Source: Calditrichia bacterium (GTDB lineage Bacteria > Calditrichota > Calditrichia > RBG-13-44-9 > J042). From it: 5,439 nucleotides of DNA. The stretch spans positions 1 through 5,439 of the forward strand of contig JAUIFT010000247.1 of the NCBI GenBank assembly GCA_030430345.1. The letters are read 5' to 3'. Positions 1-5,439 of this stretch are shown one piece after another. Each line of letters opens with the position of its first letter. The first letter of the stretch is position 1. The notes beneath the pieces were generated by a model that saw only the letters and a program-made list of their open reading frames with translations, did not search any database and had not been told where the DNA came from. The position numbers were made by a program, and so were the translations under genes.

Positions 1-1686
1 AACCCCGCAGTGGATGATACCGTGCAAATTCTTCTGAAAATTGAGGACAAGTTTGGCGTCGACCAGGTAACGCTGACGCGGATCGATACGCCATTCACCT
101 ATACTGCCACGCAACCAGGGACAGACACCACGCTGTTCCTGGCGAAAATTCCCCCGACTTTTAAACTGCAATCGGTGCCTTTTGAAGTGAAAATTGAGAA
201 CAATATCGGGAATACCAGCTTTTTTAAAGGGCTGGGTTATGTTGTGACCGATGTTCGCCCGGACGTGTATCCATTGGGAAGTTCCTTAGCATTTACCGGC
301 AACCAGCAAGCACAGCTTAAAGTCGCGGTAGTTAATGATGCCGGCGCCGGTGCGGACAACACGGTTGAGGTCGATGTCAGATTTGCTGATGGGGCAGATA
401 ACCTGGCGAATAACACCTTTTTTGCGGAGGGGCGCGTCAGCCTGAATGCCTCGGATAGTAGTTCTGTCGTTGTAGATTTTCCACTGCCTCTGGAAAGAGA
501 TAGCTTCCATGTTTTTGTGCAAACGGCCATCGCTCCCGGGGAAGATGTGGAAGATTTTAATCCGGAAAATAATACATCTTCGAATGTGCTGCTGCCAATA
601 GTTTTCAATGTAAATGCGGAAGGGCTGGACACCGTCATCGTTGGAGATACTCATTATGCGATTCACTTTCCGGCTGGTAGCCTCAGCGAGCCATCTGCTG
701 TTCGAATCGAGGTGCGGGAATTTCTCGCGCCATCAGATCAAACCGGGTTAATTCCGGTATCGCTGATCAGTCCGTCACGGTTTGACGCATTGGAGGTGAC
801 ACTGTTAAATCCAAATGCTGCCGTGCTTTCTCCATATTCGATTAAGGTCGCTCTGGAGCCCAATTTGCTGGACCCGGAAAATGGGGAAATCACGGATATC
901 GTGCTATACGAACAGACCACCGAAGCACAACCATGGATATCCACGCTTGCCCGCGCAGATGGCAACACCGGAATTATTGAGGCCGCATTGAGCAAAAGCG
1001 CCCGATTCGCGCCGTTTGTCAACAATGATAGCCGTTCCCCGGCGATCGAGCTGACGGTCGATGGCCGGCCGCTGCTGGAAAGCGGATTGGTTGCATCCAA
1101 TCCTTCATTATATATTGTTGCTCAGGATGAAAGCGGGATAAATCTGCAAAAAGAAAAAATAAACATCACTTTGAACAATCAGGCATTACCGGATGAGCAA
1201 GTGTTTATTCCGGATTCCGTCCAGCAGAATAATGTGCTGGGAATTACCCTCTTTCCAGAGCTCTCCCAGGGAAAACATTTGCTCAACATCAGTTTACAGG
1301 ATGTGAATGGGAACTTCAGTCAAAAGGAATTTGAACTGGTTGTGGCCGATGGCTTTGATATTCATGTTTACGGAAATTACCCCAATCCTTTCCGCGACGA
1401 AACAATCTTCTCCTATTTTGTCGTGCTGAATGATGATCTTGATGAGTTTGAAATCCGCCTGTATACCGTTAGCGGGCGCTTTATTCGTAAGATCGATTCG
1501 GACATTAATAACCGTATTGATGACCCGGATGGAGGGGCCCGCAGAAAAGGATATAATGAATTAGTTTGGGATGGCCGGGACGAGCGTGGCTACGAAGTTG
1601 CCAATGGACTTTATTTTGCCGTATTGAAAGGCACTTATGAAGGTCAGACGATTGAAAAGATTTTGAAAGTAGTTAAACTGAAATAA
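1..1686 (+). CDS. C-terminal part of a large secreted modular protein with T9SS/FlgD-like sorting domain, probably a PorU-like C25 peptidase (5' end outside window)
   Basis: The frame is open from the first base, so this is the last 561 residues of a longer protein; the GTG at base 10 is internal, with no ribosome site. Numbering from the first codon: residues 1-84 are a beta-rich segment. Residues 85-198 resemble a CARDB module ending in the typical FNPENNTSSN. Residues 201-340 hold a ZU5-like segment (AIHFPAGSL at 220-228). Residues 346-445 are Ig-like, with DESGI at 376-380 and GKHLLNISLQDVNGN at 424-438. Residues 455-561 are a FlgD-like/T9SS type A C-terminal domain with YPNPF (460-464), LYTVSGRFIR (487-496), WDGRDERG (523-530) and ANGLYF (534-539). 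Such domains direct export through the type IX system to the cell surface. This module order, followed by a PorV-like gene, is what PorU-like C25 cysteine peptidases of FCB bacteria show, but no catalytic residues are visible here. The alternative is a non-peptidase T9SS cargo. The sorting-domain call is firm; the peptidase call is inference. Confidence 0.8.
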   Translation, partial: NPAVDDTVQILLKIEDKFGVDQVTLTRIDTPFTYTATQPGTDTTLFLAKIPPTFKLQSVPFEVKIENNIGNTSFFKGLGYVVTDVRPDVYPLGSSLAFTGNQQAQLKVAVVNDAGAGADNTVEVDVRFADGADNLANNTFFAEGRVSLNASDSSSVVVDFPLPLERDSFHVFVQTAIAPGEDVEDFNPENNTSSNVLLPIVFNVNAEGLDTVIVGDTHYAIHFPAGSLSEPSAVRIEVREFLAPSDQTGLIPVSLISPSRFDALEVTLLNPNAAVLSPYSIKVALEPNLLDPENGEITDIVLYEQTTEAQPWISTLARADGNTGIIEAALSKSARFAPFVNNDSRSPAIELTVDGRPLLESGLVASNPSLYIVAQDESGINLQKEKINITLNNQALPDEQVFIPDSVQQNNVLGITLFPELSQGKHLLNISLQDVNGNFSQKEFELVVADGFDIHVYGNYPNPFRDETIFSYFVVLNDDLDEFEIRLYTVSGRFIRKIDSDINNRIDDPDGGARRKGYNELVWDGRDERGYEVANGLYFAVLKGTYEGQTIEKILKVVKLK

Positions 1687-1698
1687 GAGAATAGTTTT

Positions 1699-2757
1699 AT
1701 GCCAAGAAAATGGTGTTTGTTTGCAAGCTTTTTGTTGATCATCGGAATGGTGCCGGGAAATGCCCAGGATGGCACCCGTTACGCCGGCGCTTTTTTGGAA
1801 TTGGGGATTGGCGCTCGCGGAATGGCAATGGGGGAAGCATATGTTTCAATAGCCAATGATGGGTCCGCTTTTTACTGGAATCCGGCTGGTGCTTCCAGTC
1901 TGGTACGCACCGAGGTTTCCGGGATGTATGCTTCTTTGTTTAAGGGATTAGTTAAACACTCGCATGTTGGTTTTACCCGACCGCTCTATGGTGCTGGTGC
2001 TATTTCTGTTAATTGGGTGCGATTGTCGGTGCCGGATATTCCCGAATATGATTCAATTTTACTATATGATAATACTTCTTCCTATGATACCAGGGTGCGG
2101 GAAGCGGGGGAAACGCCACTGGGTGTCTGGAATGAAAATGCCCTGACAGATCCGGCATTGGGCTTCTCCGACAACAATGATGATGCCTTGTTTATCACCC
2201 TTTCCAAGCAAAATAAGGTTGATCTTGATTTTGGTTGGCAGTACTTTGTGATACCGATAACGATTCCGGTAGGATTTAACGTTAAATTAATCAGGCAATC
2301 CCTATTAGATAACCGGGGTTCTGCCTTAGGTTTTGACTTTGGCACCATGTTTCAATTTGGTATTGATGACTTGCTGGATGACAGTCGACTTGGAAAAATT
2401 AGTTTCGGATTAGCTGTGAAAGATTTGTGGAATACAAAAATAACCTGGAACACTCAATCCCGTCATGCTGATGAGATTAAACGCAGTTGGCATATCGGTG
2501 GATCCTATCTCCAACCCCTGCCGCAAATTGGTGGGCAACTTACCCTCGCTTATTCAGTTCAGAAAAAATATAACTCGGTAAACAACCTGGGATTGGAATA
2601 TTTGTATTACAATCGACTGGCGGTTCGATTTGGTTTAACCAAGGAAAAATTTACGGCCGGGATTGGCCTGAAATTGTCTTTATTCAATATTGATTATGCC
2701 TTCCGCAGTCACGAATTAGGCGGTAGTCATCGAATCAATACATCGATACATTTATAA
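1699..2757 (+). CDS. PorV/PorQ-family outer-membrane beta-barrel protein
   Basis: This is a complete 352-residue protein. A signal peptide covers residues 1-22 (hydrophobic FASFLLIIGMVPG, cleavage probably after GNA). The mature N-terminus carries the family hallmark: AGAFLELGIGARGMAMGEAY at 29-48, followed by IANDGSAFYWNPAGASSL at 51-68. This pattern is shared by PorV and PorQ, FadL-fold barrel proteins of the T9SS. In characterised members PorV shuttles cargo from the translocon to the surface attachment complex, and PorQ is part of that complex. The rest alternates short amphipathic strands typical of an outer-membrane barrel, ending in HRINTSIHL. The ATG lies 12 bases after the upstream stop codon, with only a weak purine-rich site (AAGAGA), so translation may be coupled to the sorting-domain protein. 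Pairing with that gene supports a role in exporting or retaining it. The sequence does not decide between PorV, PorQ or a lineage-specific paralogue, so no symbol is given. Confidence 0.88.
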   Translation: MPRKWCLFASFLLIIGMVPGNAQDGTRYAGAFLELGIGARGMAMGEAYVSIANDGSAFYWNPAGASSLVRTEVSGMYASLFKGLVKHSHVGFTRPLYGAGAISVNWVRLSVPDIPEYDSILLYDNTSSYDTRVREAGETPLGVWNENALTDPALGFSDNNDDALFITLSKQNKVDLDFGWQYFVIPITIPVGFNVKLIRQSLLDNRGSALGFDFGTMFQFGIDDLLDDSRLGKISFGLAVKDLWNTKITWNTQSRHADEIKRSWHIGGSYLQPLPQIGGQLTLAYSVQKKYNSVNNLGLEYLYYNRLAVRFGLTKEKFTAGIGLKLSLFNIDYAFRSHELGGSHRINTSIHL

Positions 2758-2766
2758 AGTGGCTTT

Positions 2767-3537
2767 ATGAAAAAAACGGTTTTATTTATCCTGATGACAG
2801 GATTGATCTGTATAATACTCGGATGTACTCAATCGACAACGGCTGATAATCCGCCTCCCAATAAAGTGCGTTTGGTTGAAAAATCGCCTAACAGCGCGCC
2901 GGTGGAAAGAGGGATTGATGCTGAACATCCCACAGATGTTTTCCCGGTGCCGGACGAGAACGGTATTTATCTGGAATGGTATAGTTCGGACGAAACTGAT
3001 TTAATCGCTTATGATATCTACAGACGTGCCGAAAATCTAAATGGAAATTTCACCCGTGTCGGTCAGGTCTTTCAGCGATTTGGGGCAATTGATACTTCTT
3101 TTCTCGATGTGACTGCCGGTGTCGATACGACCTATTATTACTATGTCGTTGCCCGGGATGAAGACAATCAGGAAAGTGATTCGTCTGATATCGAGCAGTA
3201 TAAATTGCTGCCGAAACCGGAATCTTTAAATGCCCCGATTGGTAATAGTTTGTTCGGCGGGTTTTTTGATTGGAAGTTCTCTGACGACTTCATTGCACAA
3301 TATTTTATTTTTCGTTTGGAAAAAATTGATGCAAATAACGACTATCAGCCTCATTTTCTTGCTTTGTTAGAAGCTGAAGGCGTTAATCAAGCTGATCAGG
3401 TATGGACGTCGGAGGAAGTAGGGATTACCAGCCTGCCACTCGGCAATTACCGCTGGCGAATTGATGTTCGTTGGTATAGTGAAAGTTTGAACCGGGAAGG
3501 CGCAGAGTCCGAATGGGGAGAATTTCGAGTAGAGTAA
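2767..3537 (+). CDS. Lipoprotein with two fibronectin type III-like domains
   Basis: This 256-residue protein begins with a lysine-rich n-region (MKKT), a hydrophobic core and a lipobox ILGC, giving lipidation at Cys20. A polar, proline-rich linker (about 21-60) follows. Residues 61-145 read as a fibronectin III domain: GIYLEWYSSDETDLIAYDIY at 66-85 is the B-C strand pattern with the conserved Trp, and TTYYYYVVARDEDNQES at 121-137 is the Tyr-rich F-G strand region. Residues 150-256 look like a second, diverged domain (FFDWKFSDD at 166-174, GNYRWRIDVRWYS at 226-238, SEWGEFRVE at the end). The family is generally involved in protein or carbohydrate binding; no enzymatic motif is seen. The ATG starts 9 bases after the PorV/PorQ-like stop codon, so the gene is almost certainly in the same operon. 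Being lipid-anchored and linked to sorting-domain and barrel genes, it may be a surface or periplasmic adaptor for the secreted protein; that role is inference. Confidence 0.8.
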   Translation: MKKTVLFILMTGLICIILGCTQSTTADNPPPNKVRLVEKSPNSAPVERGIDAEHPTDVFPVPDENGIYLEWYSSDETDLIAYDIYRRAENLNGNFTRVGQVFQRFGAIDTSFLDVTAGVDTTYYYYVVARDEDNQESDSSDIEQYKLLPKPESLNAPIGNSLFGGFFDWKFSDDFIAQYFIFRLEKIDANNDYQPHFLALLEAEGVNQADQVWTSEEVGITSLPLGNYRWRIDVRWYSESLNREGAESEWGEFRVE

Positions 3538-3630
3538 GAAAGCTTTTGTTCTTTGAATAATATTGATTAAACTATCGGCTGGATACGTTTGGCCGGGATG
3601 AGCACGGTAATACGAAGATTAAGGATTGTA
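3538..3630. other. Intergenic gap between lipoprotein and SLBB gene; no clear regulatory site
   Basis: This 93-base gap includes the stretch before the chosen start of the SLBB gene. It is AT-rich in its first half. A five-base-pair AT-only inverted repeat (AAGAA at 3536-3540 and TTCTT at 3549-3553) is too weak to call a terminator. No convincing -35/-10 pair or Bacteroidetes-type TAnnTTTG element was found, so it is undecided whether the downstream gene is co-transcribed with the three genes before it. Confidence 0.4.
3621..3625 (+). promoter_or_regulatory. Ribosome binding site AAGGA deciding the SLBB gene start
   Basis: AAGGA lies five bases before the ATG at 3631. The earlier in-frame candidates, TTG at 3589 and ATG at 3598, would add an arginine-rich stretch in front of the signal sequence and have no comparable site (only GGCCGGG before 3598). 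A further in-frame ATG at 3640 is possible. This site is the main reason for placing the start at 3631. Confidence 0.55.
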
Positions 3631-4122
3631 ATGCGGGAAATGAGAATTCGTTCACTTTTATTTTGTTTTGTGATATTAAGTTGCATTTTTACAAATATTT
3701 ATTCACAGGAAAATCAATCCCGTCTAAACATAGACTATCAAGGACGTCCCGCTCAGTATGTGCTTGGCAGCGGAGATCAACTGTTAATAACGGTGAATCT
3801 ATGGGGACATATTCTTAAGCCTGGTATATACAGTGTACCAAGTTCTTACGGCATTATTGACTTGTTGTCATCTGCCGGCGGTCCCTTAAAAACAGCACGA
3901 TTAAACGATGTCCGGGTAATCCGGAAAAACCAGGAAGTAATTACGGTGAACATCGAAGAGTTTATCAAAACCGGTAACCAGGATTTATTGGTTGCCTTGC
4001 AACCGGGAGATGTCATTATTGTTTCCGGAAGCATTTCTGACATTTTTGGCAGAGTGGTTGGTTTTATTCGAGATATTGCAATTATCGTAAATGTGATCGT
4101 CTTGGCTACACGTGTAAATTAG
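3631..4122 (+). CDS. Small SLBB-domain protein, polysaccharide export (Wza-like) family
   Basis: From ATG 3631 the protein has 163 residues. Residues 1-25 are an export signal (MREMRIR, then a hydrophobic core). Cleavage could follow IYS at 23-25, or Cys18 in VILSC could act as a lipobox, as in the lipoprotein Wza. Residues 43-55 (YVLGSGDQLLITV) match the opening strand of the polysaccharide export domain. Residues 57-131 are an SLBB domain: LWGHILKPGIYSVP (57-70), SAGGP (81-85), ARLNDVRVIRK (89-99) and LQPGDVIIV (123-131). Residues 138-160 form a hydrophobic helix interrupted by Arg and Asp. Wza-type proteins are usually well over 300 residues and form the outer-membrane channel for capsule or exopolysaccharide; here most of the export domain between the first strand and the SLBB domain is absent. 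A role in surface polysaccharide export or in binding a glycan or partner barrel is likely. No glycosyltransferase or chain-length gene is visible in this window. Confidence 0.8.
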   Translation: MREMRIRSLLFCFVILSCIFTNIYSQENQSRLNIDYQGRPAQYVLGSGDQLLITVNLWGHILKPGIYSVPSSYGIIDLLSSAGGPLKTARLNDVRVIRKNQEVITVNIEEFIKTGNQDLLVALQPGDVIIVSGSISDIFGRVVGFIRDIAIIVNVIVLATRVN

Positions 4123-4238
4123 ATGATTATATTGCGTCCGTTTTTATAGCATAAAGTGTATATTATATAAAGGAAAGAACGTTGAAATTAACTAGGTATA
4201 ACTTTGGTCAATCGCTTAAAACATGCGGGAGGTCACCC
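4123..4238 (+). promoter_or_regulatory. AT-rich intergenic region with possible promoter for the downstream barrel gene
   Basis: This is the longest gap between genes in the window (116 bases). Bases 4141-4171 are strongly AT-rich and contain several -10-like hexamers (TATATT at 4159, TATTAT at 4161, TATAAA at 4166). None has a good -35 at normal spacing; TTGCGT at 4132 sits 23 bases before TATTAT, which is too far. A promoter here is plausible from position and composition only. Confidence 0.25.
4228..4232 (+). promoter_or_regulatory. Ribosome binding site GGAGG for the barrel gene
   Basis: GGAGG (within GGGAGG 4227-4232) lies six bases before ATG 4239, the best Shine-Dalgarno match in the window. 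It favours ATG 4239 over the in-frame TTG at 4182, which also has a purine-rich site (AAGGAAAG, 4170-4177) but would place 19 extra residues in front of an otherwise normal signal peptide. Confidence 0.6.
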
Positions 4239-5393
4239 ATGTCTAAAGGTTTCGCATTGTTATTCATGCTTGTTTTATTAACAGGTATTGCTCTGGGAGA
4301 GGGGATCGGAAGCAACGGCAGTAAAGGATTACTGCACGTGCAAAGTGCCTCGACGCTGAACGCAAGAAGATTAGATTTTCGCTCAAATATGAACTTTTTT
4401 ACGAAAGTCGGAGATTTTCTGGGACAGACAAAACCAGCAAACTTCACAGTTGTAAATTTCTGGGCTGTTCAGGGAAATGCGTTGTTAACTTATGGTATTG
4501 CCGATCATCTGGATGCAACGCTTACTACCCGGGTCTACCAGGATGTTCACAAAGGTAATGAGTTTAATACGCCTGGTGATTTATTCCTGGACATTAAAGC
4601 CGGTTCATTTAATGTCTTAAATAATCGGATAAATCTTGGCGCTCAAACATCTTTTCGCTTTCCGACCGGTGAAGATGTGAACTATCCATTCGAAAATTAT
4701 ACCGCCGGTGCTCTGGAATTCGGTATCAAAGGTTTGTTTTCATACTATGCTGATCCATTCCTGAACCACCGTGATATTAGCTTTCATGCCAATGTCGGTT
4801 GGTATAATTATAATGATGCTGGTAAAACAATTTTTACGGCTGTTGCTCAAGATTCTTCCCTGATTGAATTTACTGCCGGAAATAATGCCACTTCATTGCA
4901 GTATGGACTTGGTTTTATTTATCCGACTGAATTATTTGATCTTAATCTGGAATTATGGGGAAACACCTTCATTAATCAACCGGATTCCCTGGCTTTAAGC
5001 CGTGAAGATTTTCTTTACATTACACCGTCGGTACGTTTCAAGCCGAAGTGGTGGTTCAATCTTGATCTGGGGTTGGATGTTCGAGTTTCGACAGACAAAG
5101 ATGAGACAGCCGCACAAGCAACGTTTTTGAATCAATTGGAACTTCCGAACTATTCATCCTGGAGACTTCACTTCGGATTGAATTTTGTCCTGAATGCCGG
5201 TGACGATCGTATCCGCGGCGGCATCAGTGAAAATGCAGATATTCGCGATAAAGTCGATTTCTATGAGCGGTTGCTCCAGGAAAGAGAGAAAACCCGTTCT
5301 ATCGAAGAAGAACTGCGTCGCCTGAAGCAGGAAAGAGAACGTGCTGAGCGCGAGTTGGAAGAACTGCGCCAGTTGCTGGAAGAAGAAGGCTAA
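4239..5393 (+). CDS. Predicted outer-membrane beta-barrel protein with C-terminal coiled coil, function unknown
   Basis: From ATG 4239 the protein has 384 residues; the frame also extends back to TTG 4182. Residues 1-20 are a clear signal peptide (MSKGFALLFMLVLLTGIALG). From about residue 28 to 318 the sequence is a run of alternating aromatic and polar strands separated by Gly/Asn/Asp turns (for example ALLTYGIADHLDATLTTRVY, LQYGLGFIYPTELFDLNLEL, WWFNLDLGLDVRVS), ending in WRLHFGLNFVLNAG at 308-321. This is typical of an outer-membrane barrel. Residues 334-384 form a highly charged helix with heptad-spaced hydrophobics (I355, L359, L362, A369, L373, L376, L380), so a coiled coil probably follows the barrel on the periplasmic side. 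I do not recognise a specific family; similar undescribed barrels are frequent in FCB genomes. It does not carry the PorV/PorQ N-terminal hallmark. It has its own ribosome site and a 116-base leader, so it may be transcribed separately. A link to the SLBB protein before it is possible but not shown. Confidence 0.75.
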   Translation: MSKGFALLFMLVLLTGIALGEGIGSNGSKGLLHVQSASTLNARRLDFRSNMNFFTKVGDFLGQTKPANFTVVNFWAVQGNALLTYGIADHLDATLTTRVYQDVHKGNEFNTPGDLFLDIKAGSFNVLNNRINLGAQTSFRFPTGEDVNYPFENYTAGALEFGIKGLFSYYADPFLNHRDISFHANVGWYNYNDAGKTIFTAVAQDSSLIEFTAGNNATSLQYGLGFIYPTELFDLNLELWGNTFINQPDSLALSREDFLYITPSVRFKPKWWFNLDLGLDVRVSTDKDETAAQATFLNQLELPNYSSWRLHFGLNFVLNAGDDRIRGGISENADIRDKVDFYERLLQEREKTRSIEEELRRLKQERERAERELEELRQLLEEEG

Positions 5394-5439
5394 GATTTAA
5401 AATTTGATTTTTTTTCGAAAAATACCTAAAATCCCTCAG
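5394..5439. other. AT-rich downstream tail, no confident terminator
   Basis: The last 46 bases contain a run of eight T (5408-5415) overlapping the palindrome TTTTTCGAAAAA (5411-5422). There is no GC-rich stem before the T run, so an intrinsic terminator is not supported. The next gene, if any, begins beyond the window. Confidence 0.3.

Noticed and set aside
341..350. Perfect GC palindrome CCGGCGCCGG
   Set aside because: It is inside coding sequence (Ala/Gly codons in the CARDB-like module) and is not repeated elsewhere in the window; chance is enough to explain it.
237..666. Two overlapping minus-strand frames of about 130 codons opposite the first gene
   Set aside because: They overlap the well-supported plus-strand CARDB-like region, have no ribosome sites or recognisable domains, and their composition is what the reverse complement of a coding region gives.
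738..1100. Minus-strand frame of 120 codons
   Set aside because: It is a shadow of the plus-strand ZU5-like and Ig-like region; it is serine-rich and low in complexity, with no family resemblance.
1964..2348. Short plus-strand and minus-strand frames within the PorV/PorQ-like gene
   Set aside because: They lie inside a complete, clearly conserved coding region in other frames and show no start signals.
3546..3575. Sigma-70-like promoter TTGTTC / AACTAT before the SLBB gene
   Set aside because: Both hexamers match the consensus poorly, and FCB-type promoters would be expected to look different; nothing else supports it.
3661..3720. Local drop in GC (14 of 60 bases) as a sign of horizontal transfer
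   Set aside because: The stretch encodes the hydrophobic signal sequence, where Phe, Ile and Leu codons lower GC; the rest of the gene is closer to its neighbours.
5362..5374. Hairpin AACTG-CGC-CAGTT followed later by a T run, as a terminator
   Set aside because: The stem is five base pairs, lies within the coding end of the barrel gene, and the T run starts more than 30 bases later.

Overview
The window looks like part of a bacterial chromosome from the Fibrobacteres-Chlorobi-Bacteroidetes (FCB) side of the tree, most plausibly a Calditrichota-, KSB1- or Ignavibacteria-like lineage. This placement is inferred from the protein families, not from any marker gene. The main pointers are a secreted protein with a YPNPF/FlgD-like C-terminal domain of the type IX secretion (T9SS) kind and, directly after it, a PorV/PorQ-family outer-membrane protein. 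All five real genes are on the + strand. All five products appear to be exported to the envelope or cell surface, although the N-terminus of the first lies outside the window.

Region 1-3537 is a tight three-gene unit with gaps of 12 and 9 bases. It holds the C-terminal 561 residues of a large modular surface protein (CARDB-like, ZU5-like, Ig-like, then a T9SS/FlgD-like domain), probably the tail of a PorU-like C25 peptidase whose catalytic part lies upstream. Next come a complete PorV/PorQ-like beta-barrel protein and a lipoprotein with two fibronectin-III-like domains. The reasonable reading is a surface-protein export or anchoring module: sorting-domain protein, T9SS-associated barrel and a lipid-anchored beta-sandwich partner.

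Region 3538-4122 has a 93-base gap and then a compact SLBB-domain protein related to polysaccharide export proteins (Wza-like). It carries a hydrophobic C-terminal helix and an N-terminal export signal that may be a lipobox. Region 4123-4238 is an AT-rich gap with possible promoter elements. Region 4239-5393 is a predicted outer-membrane beta-barrel of unknown function that ends in a charged coiled coil of roughly 45 residues. The final 46 bases hold only an AT-rich tail.

No RNA genes, mobile elements, CRISPR arrays or large DNA repeats were seen. No stretch longer than 120 bases lacks a gene. The strongest points for a second look are an EF-hand/dockerin-like acidic loop inserted in the sorting domain of the first gene, the minimal architecture of the SLBB protein, and the coiled coil added to the final barrel protein.
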